A stretch of 64,000 bases of DNA from JBFWNG01 sp050251195 (GTDB lineage Bacteria; Bdellovibrionota_B; Oligoflexia; Oligoflexales; Oligoflexaceae): positions 62,001-126,000 of the forward strand of contig JBFWNG010000002.1 in the NCBI GenBank assembly GCA_050251195.1, written 5' to 3'. This document shows, one piece after another, positions 42,946 through 50,416 of the stretch. The notes beneath the pieces are model-generated. The model worked only from the letters and a program-made list of their open reading frames with translations, ran no database searches and was not told the origin of the DNA. The translations under genes and the position numbers were made by a program. Every line of letters begins with the position of its first letter. Position 1 is the first letter of the stretch.

Positions 42946-43598
42946 GATTTTTTGCGAGAACCATCGTTCGCAAACCTCTCTGTCTCTTCGCTCTAGGGCT
43001 GACGCCCCTCGTCTTTTATGAGGCCGATCCTACGTCCGATTCTTTTCTTTTGGGCGCTAGCTTAAGCGCCGTAGGAATCTTGCTCCGACTCATCACGGCC
43101 GGATTTCAAAAAGACCCCTTTCGATTCGAGATCACAGGACCCTATAGATTTGTCCGGCATCCCTTCCACTTTGCAACGTTTCTCATAATGATGGGAGTGT
43201 GTATTGCGGCGCGGGGGCAATGGTCCGCGATTTACGTTCTCGTCGGAGTTCTCACCCTCTATCGGCATTGTTGCAGATCCGAGGACGATTCTCATGAGCG
43301 GCTGTGGGGCCCCAGATATCGGGAGTACAAAACTTATATTTCCGCTTTTATTCCTAATATTTTGCCCGTGGCGGGCTCGGCGCCGGAAAAATTCTCGGTG
43401 CACCGGTTTCTCACCACAAAATATAGGCCCGAACTTGATATTGCTGCTTTCATTATAGTAGGATATGGAGCTTTGTACCTCATAAAGGACGGGACGCTAG
43501 ACCGCGGTCTCAACTGGATTTGTTCGGCACTCATGGTGCTCTTGTTGCTGGGTCGCCTTTATGTGATGGTTCTCAATAGAAGGATGATTCTCAAGTAG
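42912..43598 (+). CDS. ICMT/PEMT-like membrane methyltransferase
   Basis: 228 aa. Several TM helices and the isoprenylcysteine/phospholipid methyltransferase signature GPYRFVRHPFHFATFLIMMG and RLWGPRYREYKTYI. Predicted SAM-dependent methylation of a lipid or isoprenoid-linked substrate. ATG 42912 overlaps the LpxL-like gene by 34 nt; an internal GTG at 42933 would shorten this. The overlap suggests lipid-modification genes expressed together. Confidence 0.8.
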   Translation: MAVGLSQVENIRFFARTIVRKPLCLFALGLTPLVFYEADPTSDSFLLGASLSAVGILLRLITAGFQKDPFRFEITGPYRFVRHPFHFATFLIMMGVCIAARGQWSAIYVLVGVLTLYRHCCRSEDDSHERLWGPRYREYKTYISAFIPNILPVAGSAPEKFSVHRFLTTKYRPELDIAAFIIVGYGALYLIKDGTLDRGLNWICSALMVLLLLGRLYVMVLNRRMILK

Positions 43599-43632
43599 AT
43601 TTACGAAGATTCGAGTTTTTAAGGAGTATGTT

Positions 43633-44808
43633 TTGGTAAAACCACATTGTTCGCCGTATCCTGATTACCTTCACCTGCAAGACCTGCTCAACGAAGAGCA
43701 AAAGATGGTGCAGAATTCCGTTCGCGCCTTCGTTCAAAAGGAAATGGAACCGCGGATTGCCGAGTGCTACCTCAAGGAAGAATTTCCTCTTGATCTCATA
43801 CCAAAGCTTGGCGAACTAGGCGTGCTTGGCGCCAACCTCTCGGGTTACGGCTTGCCGGGCATGGACAACATCGCATACGGCCTGATCATGAAGGAGCTTG
43901 AGCGCTGCGACTCGGGTTTCCGAAGTTTTGTTTCGGTTCAGGGCGCGCTCGTTATGTACCCTATCCATGCATTTGGCAGCGAAGCCCAGAAGAGCCATTG
44001 GTTGCCCAAACTGGGATCGGGCGAAGCTATCGGTTGTTTCGGCTTAACGGAAGCCGACGGCGGTTCGGATCCCGGCGCGATGAAAACAAAGGCGGAAGAT
44101 AAGGGCGACCACTGGATCCTTAACGGATCTAAAATGTGGATCACCAACGGCAATCTTGCGAAGGTCGCGGTGGTGTGGGCAAAAACGGCGCAGGGCATTA
44201 GAGGCTTCATCGTTCCTTGTGACACTAAAGGATTTACGGTGCGTAAAATGACCGGTAAATTGTCGCTTCGAGCCTCCGTCACGTCCGAACTCTATTTCGA
44301 CAACGTTAAGTTGCCGAAGGATGCAGTATTACCTAAGTCCGATGGCCTTAAGTCACCTCTTTCTTGTCTCACGCAGGCGCGCTACGGCATATCGTGGGGA
44401 GCTCTGGGTGCGGCGGAAGCTTGCTTTGACGAAGCCAAGAAATACGTCGAAGATCGTATACTCTTTAACCGCAAGCTTGCTTCCTTTCAGCTCATACAAA
44501 AGAAGCTAGCCGTCATCCTCACCGAGATCACAAAAGCGCAGCTTTTGGCAATGCGTTTAGGGCAACTTAAGAACGAAGGCAAGCTGGATTTCTCTCAGGT
44601 CAGTATGGCGAAGCAGAATAACGTTGAAATCGCCCTCAACACCGCGAGGATGTGCCGTGATATTCTCGGCGGCAACGGTATTATGATCGAGTACAAGAGT
44701 ATGCGGCATATGTGCAACCTGGAAACAGTCTATACGTACGAAGGTACCAACGACATCCACTCCTTGATTGTGGGCAACCAAATTACGGGTATCCCGGCGT
44801 TCGGCTAA
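43633..44808 (+). CDS. Acyl-CoA dehydrogenase, glutaryl-CoA dehydrogenase type
   Basis: 391 aa, TTG start at 43633 with AAGGAG 6 nt upstream (an ATG at 43628 is out of frame and stops at once). FAD motifs GCFGLTEADGGSDPG and WITNG, and the catalytic base Glu in VYTYEGTNDIHSLIVG, which matches the glutaryl-CoA dehydrogenase wording (YEGTHDIH). GCDH oxidises and decarboxylates glutaryl-CoA to crotonyl-CoA in Lys/Trp breakdown. The substrate is inferred from wording; other glutaryl pathway genes are not adjacent. Confidence 0.88.
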   Translation: MVKPHCSPYPDYLHLQDLLNEEQKMVQNSVRAFVQKEMEPRIAECYLKEEFPLDLIPKLGELGVLGANLSGYGLPGMDNIAYGLIMKELERCDSGFRSFVSVQGALVMYPIHAFGSEAQKSHWLPKLGSGEAIGCFGLTEADGGSDPGAMKTKAEDKGDHWILNGSKMWITNGNLAKVAVVWAKTAQGIRGFIVPCDTKGFTVRKMTGKLSLRASVTSELYFDNVKLPKDAVLPKSDGLKSPLSCLTQARYGISWGALGAAEACFDEAKKYVEDRILFNRKLASFQLIQKKLAVILTEITKAQLLAMRLGQLKNEGKLDFSQVSMAKQNNVEIALNTARMCRDILGGNGIMIEYKSMRHMCNLETVYTYEGTNDIHSLIVGNQITGIPAFG

Positions 44809-44825
44809 GAAATTATTCGCCTCTA

Positions 44826-44858
44826 ACCCTCTGAAAATACGTAAATTTTCAGGGGTTC
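44826..44858 (+). terminator. Inverted repeat after the GCDH gene
   Basis: AACCCTCTGAAAAT and ATTTTCAGGGGTT form a long stem with a single bulge, 17 nt after the stop. No T-run follows, so it may stabilise the mRNA 3' end rather than terminate by itself. Confidence 0.45.
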
Positions 44859-44915
44859 TCAAGGTCGCGGTGTTTTTTCCGCTCAGGTTAATAGATGTAA
44901 TCAAGGAACTTTACC

Positions 44916-45287
44916 ATGACTGCTTTGTTGCAAGAGCATGACGGGCGGCGTCATCCGCGTATGAATACGAAACGGATGCCTGGCTACCTGATCTTCGAAA
45001 AGACTGGGGAAAAAGTCCCTTGTACGTCTGTCGACGTGTCCAAATACGGTATTGGTATATTATCTCCCCATTGGATTATTCCCGATTCGGAGCTGATTCT
45101 CGTTGTTCCGGAAGGCGAGATCCGTCTGGAGCTGGTGTGGGGCATGTTGTATCAGTCGCAGTTTTACGACAATGAATCGTCTCCCGAGAATGTCTGCTAT
45201 AAGGTCTATCGATATGGTCTCCGTTTGATGTCCGAAGACCAAGATTTGGCGGAGATCTTTTCTAAGTTGGATTGTTTAGATAGATGA
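44916..45287 (+). CDS. PilZ-domain protein
   Basis: 123 aa, a single PilZ domain: c-di-GMP motif RRHPRM near residue 11 (RxxxR) and SVDVSKYGIGILS (D/N-x-S-x-x-G). Predicted stand-alone c-di-GMP receptor in the cytoplasm; partner unknown. In other bacteria such proteins adjust motility or exopolysaccharide, which may matter given the MotAB-type locus 14 kb away, although no link is shown. Confidence 0.85.
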   Translation: MTALLQEHDGRRHPRMNTKRMPGYLIFEKTGEKVPCTSVDVSKYGIGILSPHWIIPDSELILVVPEGEIRLELVWGMLYQSQFYDNESSPENVCYKVYRYGLRLMSEDQDLAEIFSKLDCLDR

Positions 45288-45390
45288 GATGTCCGACGTC
45301 CTTCGCGGCGGGCATGACGAATGGCGGTCCATTTTTGACCTACCCTTGAATTTCTGCTACAAGCTGTATAACTCAACGCTGGAGCACTCG

Positions 45391-46596
45391 ATGGCTAAGC
45401 CGTTAGATCTTCCCCTTTTGATTGACGCTGAAGTGAAACAACTTTGGCCGCAGGTGAGCGAAATACGGCGACACCTGCATAAAAATCCGGAATTGACGTG
45501 GAACGAAAAGCAAACGGCGCAGTACGTTTTTGACTTCCTTCAAAAGATTCCTGGCATGCAGGTAAGCCGATATGCGGACAATCTGGGCGTTGTGGGGTTG
45601 CTCAAGGGCGCCGAAGAGGGTCCCGTGGTGGGCCTGAGGGCGGATATGGACGCTTTGCCGATTGTTGAGAAAACCGGTGCGGCCCATCAATCTGCCAACA
45701 AGGGAGTGATGCACGCATGCGGTCACGACGGACACGTTGCCAACTTGTTGGGAACGGCTCTTTTGCTTTCTAATTTCCGGGCGCGCCTCAAGGGTGCGGT
45801 GAAGTTCATATTTCAACCCGCCGAAGAGGGCGGCCATGGCGCGAAGAAGATGTGCGAGGAAGGGGTTCTCGAGAACCCGCGCGTCGACGTCATTTTTGGT
45901 CTTCACGGCTGGCCTGAAGCTCCGCTTGGCAAAATCGTTGTGAAAAAAGGGCCGCTTCTTGCGGCAAACGTCCAATTTTATATCGATATTGAGGGCAAAG
46001 GTGGCCATGCCGCTTTCCCACATCTGAGCTGCGATCCGATTCTTGCCGCAGCAAGGATTGTGGACGGCTTGCAGACGATTGTTTCGCGCAATTTCGCGCC
46101 GGTGGAGCCTCTTGCGGTGACCGTGGCGCAGTTTAACGCGGGAACAGCTACGAACGTCATTCCGAAAGACGTTTCCATTGCGGGAACTATTAGATCCGTT
46201 GACAAAGCCGTTCTCGAAGAGTGCCAACAGCGTCTCGTCGAGATAGCGACTTATACCGCAAAGGCGCATAGGGTGGAGGCGAAGGTCAGATTCCAGGCCG
46301 GGTATCCTGTGACTTACAACGATCCCAAGACCTGTGAAACTGCGACGGACCTACTGACAAAATGTCTCGGTAGTGAAGCTATTGTCCACGGAACATTCCC
46401 GTCGATGGGGGCGGAAGACTTTTCTTATTACTTGGAACAACGGCCGGGGGTCTTTTTCTTCCTAGGGCTTGACGATACGCAGAACAAAGATTTTCCTTCG
46501 TTGCATAGTCCCTATTTTGACTTTAATGACAATGCTCTAAAAGTGGGGATGCGGCTGTTTAGTCATCTTGCGTTGCAGTGGAGTGAGATGAACTAA
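45391..46596 (+). CDS. M20-family amidohydrolase (hippurate/N-acyl-amino-acid hydrolase type)
   Basis: 401 aa from ATG 45391 (GGAG 6 nt upstream; the frame opens at 45289). M20D hallmarks: EIRRHLHKNPELTWNE, GLRADMDALPI, MHACGHDGH, FQPAEEGGHGAK and SMGAEDFSYYLE, giving the two-metal site, plus a central dimerisation domain (GKGGHAAFPHLSCDPILAA). Cleaves an N-acyl amino acid or small amide in the cytoplasm; substrate not assignable. A T-rich stretch follows the stop. Confidence 0.92.
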   Translation: MAKPLDLPLLIDAEVKQLWPQVSEIRRHLHKNPELTWNEKQTAQYVFDFLQKIPGMQVSRYADNLGVVGLLKGAEEGPVVGLRADMDALPIVEKTGAAHQSANKGVMHACGHDGHVANLLGTALLLSNFRARLKGAVKFIFQPAEEGGHGAKKMCEEGVLENPRVDVIFGLHGWPEAPLGKIVVKKGPLLAANVQFYIDIEGKGGHAAFPHLSCDPILAAARIVDGLQTIVSRNFAPVEPLAVTVAQFNAGTATNVIPKDVSIAGTIRSVDKAVLEECQQRLVEIATYTAKAHRVEAKVRFQAGYPVTYNDPKTCETATDLLTKCLGSEAIVHGTFPSMGAEDFSYYLEQRPGVFFFLGLDDTQNKDFPSLHSPYFDFNDNALKVGMRLFSHLALQWSEMN

Positions 46597-46690
46597 TATT
46601 TTTTTCCGCGTTTCCAAACTTCCGCGCCTCCGCGATTAAAATTTTAACGCTCAAACCAAGAATATACGAAGCGCTGTGGGAATTGATCTA

Positions 46691-46720
46691 CGCCTTTGCG
46701 GTGGCCCTACCAGTCGAGAG
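46691..46720 (+). repeat. 30-bp direct repeat, left copy (flanks phyH-like gene)
   Basis: Begins CGCCTTTGCGGTGG and ends CCTACCAGTCGAGAG; identical to 47469-47498. This copy lies in the gap after the M20 gene and holds a detached duplicate of the last codons of the AgmX-like gene (CTCGACTGGTAG on the minus strand). Confidence 0.9.
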
Positions 46721-46749
46721 TTAACCCAGCGCATTCTGAAGTGCTAAAA

Positions 46750-47394
46750 ATGAAAGTCAACGAAAATCATAGAGCCGCATTCGCCGAGACTGGAGTCTTA
46801 TGCCTCAAACGCGCTATCCCGAAGAACAAGACCGATCCGGCGAAGGAATATATTTACGAAGAACTTAAACGTCTGCACCTCCGAGAAGGCGGCAAATGGC
46901 AAACCAAAAAGTTCGCCGGCATTTCGCCGTTTCAAGTTGCAGGAAGTATTGCACAAAGGCTTCAACATCACACTTGTTTCGACGAGGTCATTCCAGAAGA
47001 ACTCGTTTCCTTTTTGAATTCGCTGGCGGGCTTGAAGTTGCGACCTGCTCAAGCCCGGCCACAAATTCTCGTGACTCCACCGCAAAAGGAAGAATGGGCA
47101 GTGCCTGAGATTGGCTGGCACGTCGACTTAGTAGCCCCTTCAGGTAATGCAATTCCCGGTATCCAAATTTTCGTGCTTCTGGACAACGTTGCGCCTCGGG
47201 GCGGTGGAACTATGGCGATCATAGGTTCTCACAGGCATCGCTATGTCGCTCCCGAGCCAGAGAGCGTGCTTGAGATGTGCGGCAGCGCCGGTGACGTCTA
47301 TTTGATGGACATGCGCATCCGACATGCGCCAACGGTCAACGCAACCCGGAACGCCCGAATGATGCTAACGATCCGCTATATGAGCCCTTCCTGA
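46750..47394 (+). CDS. Phytanoyl-CoA dioxygenase (PhyH)-like protein
   Basis: 214 aa from ATG 46750 (GTG 46741 possible; weak SD). Fe(II)/2-oxoglutarate dioxygenase features: metal ligands H-x-D in IGWHVDLVAP and a distal His in DMRIRHAPTVN, followed by the oxoglutarate-binding Arg region NATRNARMMLTIRY. Hydroxylates an unknown small molecule or lipid. The gene sits alone between perfect 30-bp direct repeats, which suggests insertion or a past recombination event. Confidence 0.78.
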   Translation: MKVNENHRAAFAETGVLCLKRAIPKNKTDPAKEYIYEELKRLHLREGGKWQTKKFAGISPFQVAGSIAQRLQHHTCFDEVIPEELVSFLNSLAGLKLRPAQARPQILVTPPQKEEWAVPEIGWHVDLVAPSGNAIPGIQIFVLLDNVAPRGGGTMAIIGSHRHRYVAPEPESVLEMCGSAGDVYLMDMRIRHAPTVNATRNARMMLTIRYMSPS

Positions 47395-47468
47395 GAAGGT
47401 AAATTCTCTGCGAGACCGAGAATGGGTGCCATCAGCGTTGCTGGCGGCAGGTGGGTTTTCCGTCAACG

Positions 47469-47498
47469 CGCCTTTGCGGTGGCCCTACCAGTCGAGAG
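47469..47498 (+). repeat. 30-bp direct repeat, right copy (overlaps AgmX-like gene 3' end)
   Basis: Identical to 46691-46720. The last bases encode the final residues and stop of the leftward AgmX-like gene (…LDW-stop), so the repeat spans a gene 3' end, as integration sites often do. Confidence 0.9.
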
Positions 47499-47928
47499 CC
47501 CATTGAAGCACAGCAAAGTCGCTGCGCATCTCCTTCGTAAGATGATCAAAACTCATATCCTCCATGGAACGCTTGGCGCATGCGGGCAGTTCGGCGTTGA
47601 GGGCGCTGGTATTGCGGAGCTTGCCAGCCTTGGTGAGATCCGCGCGCAAGACAAGGCGTCCGCGAGGACCGATTTTTTCGTAAAGGCATTTGAGAAGATC
47701 TTTTTGAGCCTGTCTTCGGAACGACAGTTGGAAAGCTTCTTCGTCGATGTTGGGTCGACCAACGCCGGTGATTTTTGGTCTGCCAGACCCAGGAGTCAGC
47801 CCGGTTTGTTTTTGCATAGGACCGGAGACGCCGGGATGAGGCATGGGCGGCATCGGTTGTTCGTCGCCTATGACGTCGCTCCAAAGCAGGCCAACGAGAA
47901 GGATCGCGCAGTGAAAAGCAAGATTCAT
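47485..47928 (-). CDS. AgmX/TonB C-terminal-like secreted protein (operon gene 11)
   Basis: 147 aa. Start at ATG 47928, which overlaps the previous stop (ATGA); signal peptide MNLAFHCAILLVGLLWS. A Pro/Gly/Met linker leads to a domain reading FRRQAQKDLLKCLYEKIGPRG, RLVLRADLTKAGKLRNTS and PACAKRSMEDMSF, the layout of the AgmX/PglI-type TonB-C fold (Cys-Tyr, G-x-V/L-strand, second Cys, aromatic). In Myxococcus, GltG and GltJ of the gliding machine carry this domain. Last gene of the 11-gene leftward operon. Assignment is by eye and moderate. Confidence 0.55.
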   Translation of the reverse strand: MNLAFHCAILLVGLLWSDVIGDEQPMPPMPHPGVSGPMQKQTGLTPGSGRPKITGVGRPNIDEEAFQLSFRRQAQKDLLKCLYEKIGPRGRLVLRADLTKAGKLRNTSALNAELPACAKRSMEDMSFDHLTKEMRSDFAVLQWALDW

Positions 47929-49748
47929 TGGATTTGCCATTTTTGCTGTTGGTAGCCGACGGGCATCGCGAGAAGGAGGCGCTTACGCGAGTTTTTCACC
48001 TGATCAAATACAAACGGCAACTCAATATTGACGGTGTTCTGTAAGGAAATTTGTCCCATGTGGATTGTCCCTGAACGCACGAGTTCGCTGCCTTTGAGCC
48101 AGTCGGTCTTCGGCGTGTCTTGCAGGATGAAAACAAGTTCTTCTATCTGCTTTTGCTGAGGCGTTGGTTTTTTCTGTTCTCGCTCCAAGTAATCGAGAAC
48201 GGTTTTGCGAAGGCTATCGCGAGGGCCCTGTTTTTGTTTCGATGACAACGCGTTACTAAAAAATTCGGCCAAAAACTTTATTCGGCTTGTCGAGAATTGT
48301 CGCTGTTCCTCCCAGTTGCCGACGACTTGTTTGACACCTGACGCAGATCCGGCAGAGTAGGCTTTGACGAAAGACACTTCGTCTTCCTTCAGGCCTAGCT
48401 TTGTTTTGGACTTAGTCTGTTCCATCATTTTGAACACGTGTTCTGTTCCTTTGTTATTTCCGGCGTACGCATAATCTAGCAACAAACGACGGTAAACCGC
48501 ATGCCAGAGATGAGTAGGTAAAGCGCTCTGAATTGCGCCGGCCATTTTATCGTCGAGTTGGTATTCTCTCAGAATCAAATACGAAAGGTCCACGGCGCTT
48601 ATCTCAAGATCCGTCTGGCCCCCTGACGTTTCTTCGAAAAAAAGCCTTCTCAAGAAAGACAACGACGCTTTGACGTCGCCTTGTTGGTATTTGTGGAGCG
48701 CTTGCAGGTAAAGGATATAATCCAGATGGTTCACGCCATTTATGGTGAGAAGGTGTTCGAGTATCGATGCCTTTGTTTTGTCACTTAGGTTGTCGTAGGT
48801 CACGAGACCGAGCCATGCTGGGGCTTGCTCCGTTGCATCATTTGTAACGAGGAAAAACCAAAGCCGAAACGCATCGCTTGTTTCCTCCGATTTTCGCGGT
48901 GCGAGTTTGGGGAACTGCTTAATCAACAGTCCATAAAGATATCTTCGGTCTATCGGTTCGAACAATTTCCAAGTTTCGAGATCAACATCGCGCAGGCGGG
49001 AAAGAATGTGCGATCGGAGTTTTTCGTCTTCAGGCTTTACCGCGAGTTCGAGAATTCTCGGTAATACAAGTTCTCTGCCTTGGATACCTGACTCGGGGAC
49101 GGTGTCATAAACGTTTTCATACCAAGACTTTAAGACTTCGAATTCAAAACCGTTGACCGTCTTCTTGTCGGCGCTTAAATCGCTTTTGTACCCCCGACAA
49201 CCGCTCTGCTTTTGCAAACGCGCCTTGGGAATTTCGTCGAGGAAAAAGGCTTGGTTGGATCCGAGACTGCCTACTCTTTGGCTTGAGGCAGCGGCATCAT
49301 AAGGATCGGTCTTCGACACGTCACCACGAAATCGACTCGAGTTTCTCCAGGTGTAAGCATGAAGGAGTGCTTCGAATGTTTTGTTGGGATGCTCTTTTTT
49401 TAGGGGACAAACCCCGCCCAGTGTGGAGCTCAGCAGATCGTAGTAGTACAGATCAGGTACATCTGTGTGGAGTCTCTTCGCGAGTTGCACCAGACGCCAC
49501 GCCTCCTGATATCGATTGTTGAGAATGTTGAACCGAATGCCGTCTTGGAGCTTGCCGGGCCAATCTTCCGACTTAACCGAGATCTGCCCATATTGTGCCG
49601 CGGCTTCCTCCGCGTTGCCCTGGTCCATAAGCAATCTCGCTTGGGGTAGCGCATTTCCAAGTGCGGGAGCGCCGCAGGCGGCCGCGCATAACAGCGCTAT
49701 CTTTTTTGCTACGGCGCCCAGGTAATTCCCCCAGAGAAGTAAGTCCAA
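47925..49748 (-). CDS. Large secreted helical (TPR-like) protein (operon gene 10)
   Basis: 607 aa, TTG start at 49748 overlapping the barrel gene by 40 nt; no better start is in frame. Signal-peptide-like leader AKKIALLCAAACGAPALGNA, then about 450 residues of helical repeats, some TPR-like (ARLLMDQGNAEEAAAQYGQI, ALHKYQQGDVKASLSFLRRL), and a beta-rich C-terminal part (SGTIHMGQISLQNTVNIELP). Predicted periplasmic scaffold, comparable in style to TPR proteins of gliding complexes. No named family recognised. Confidence 0.6.
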   Translation of the reverse strand: MDLLLWGNYLGAVAKKIALLCAAACGAPALGNALPQARLLMDQGNAEEAAAQYGQISVKSEDWPGKLQDGIRFNILNNRYQEAWRLVQLAKRLHTDVPDLYYYDLLSSTLGGVCPLKKEHPNKTFEALLHAYTWRNSSRFRGDVSKTDPYDAAASSQRVGSLGSNQAFFLDEIPKARLQKQSGCRGYKSDLSADKKTVNGFEFEVLKSWYENVYDTVPESGIQGRELVLPRILELAVKPEDEKLRSHILSRLRDVDLETWKLFEPIDRRYLYGLLIKQFPKLAPRKSEETSDAFRLWFFLVTNDATEQAPAWLGLVTYDNLSDKTKASILEHLLTINGVNHLDYILYLQALHKYQQGDVKASLSFLRRLFFEETSGGQTDLEISAVDLSYLILREYQLDDKMAGAIQSALPTHLWHAVYRRLLLDYAYAGNNKGTEHVFKMMEQTKSKTKLGLKEDEVSFVKAYSAGSASGVKQVVGNWEEQRQFSTSRIKFLAEFFSNALSSKQKQGPRDSLRKTVLDYLEREQKKPTPQQKQIEELVFILQDTPKTDWLKGSELVRSGTIHMGQISLQNTVNIELPFVFDQVKNSRKRLLLAMPVGYQQQKWQIQ

Positions 49749-50416
49749 TAGGACAGGTCGACACTCGCGAAGGTGCGCCTCACATGAGCTGCGTCAAAGA
49801 CGATCCCGAATTGTTCCGGAAGGAATATCTGCCATCTAAAACCTAATTCTACGCCAAAGAGACCGTCCACCGCCTTTTGACCCGGAAGCCGGTCGGGAGG
49901 GTCTCCTTTTTTGGGGACCCAGCCCTTGTTGGCGTGTCGATAGTGTAGACCCGCGGTGAAAAACATTGCGTGACCCAGATCGCTGATCCACGGACTTAGG
50001 CGCGTGAAACTTCTGCCTTCGAGGATGGACATGTCATATCGGGCATAAACTTCGTACCGAGTTCGCCCGGCCGCTTGGGTGAAAGGCGTGCGGCCCAGGA
50101 GATTGGACGAGGGTGTTGGATAGACGTTAACGCGCCTCAGACCCATTCGCATATAGGAACCCGAAACACTGGGCATGCCTAAGCCAAGTTGATAAACCTC
50201 GTTTTCAAAGTTGTTGCTTTCGTCCATATATCCATACGAGAACTCGTACTCCGTCTCGTAGTTTCGCCAGTCATATAAATGTTTGTCCTCGCTTTGCGCC
50301 ACCACTTCGTCAACAAGCGTGCCCGAGGAAAACGTATCTTTCTTTGATTCTTCAGCCATGCACAGGCACGGGACAAGGGTAAATAGTGTTAGCGCTAAGG
50401 CAAATCTGGAGATCAT
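49709..50416 (-). CDS. Outer-membrane beta-barrel-like protein (operon gene 9)
   Basis: 235 aa. ATG 50416 overlaps the stop of the upstream lipoprotein gene by 4 nt (ATGA), so this start is preferred over 50428. Signal peptide MISRFALALTLFTLVPCLCMA, then amphipathic strands (EFSYGYMDE, VYQLGLGMPSVSGSYMRMGL, YEVYARYDMSI, MFFTAGLHYRH, FGVELGFRWQIF, YWTYFSGGITWAP). Likely an outer-membrane anchor or pore for the system encoded by this operon. Confidence 0.66.
   Translation of the reverse strand: MISRFALALTLFTLVPCLCMAEESKKDTFSSGTLVDEVVAQSEDKHLYDWRNYETEYEFSYGYMDESNNFENEVYQLGLGMPSVSGSYMRMGLRRVNVYPTPSSNLLGRTPFTQAAGRTRYEVYARYDMSILEGRSFTRLSPWISDLGHAMFFTAGLHYRHANKGWVPKKGDPPDRLPGQKAVDGLFGVELGFRWQIFLPEQFGIVFDAAHVRRTFASVDLSYWTYFSGGITWAP

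Noticed and set aside
45403..46269. 288-aa minus-strand frame opposite the M20 gene
   Set aside because: Antisense shadow of a clear amidohydrolase; composition is not protein-like and there is no SD.
46691..47498. 30-bp direct repeat as a CRISPR array or IS target duplication
   Set aside because: Only two copies, 778 bp apart with a gene between, so no CRISPR spacing; 30 bp is too long for a usual IS duplication and no transposase or terminal inverted repeats are seen.
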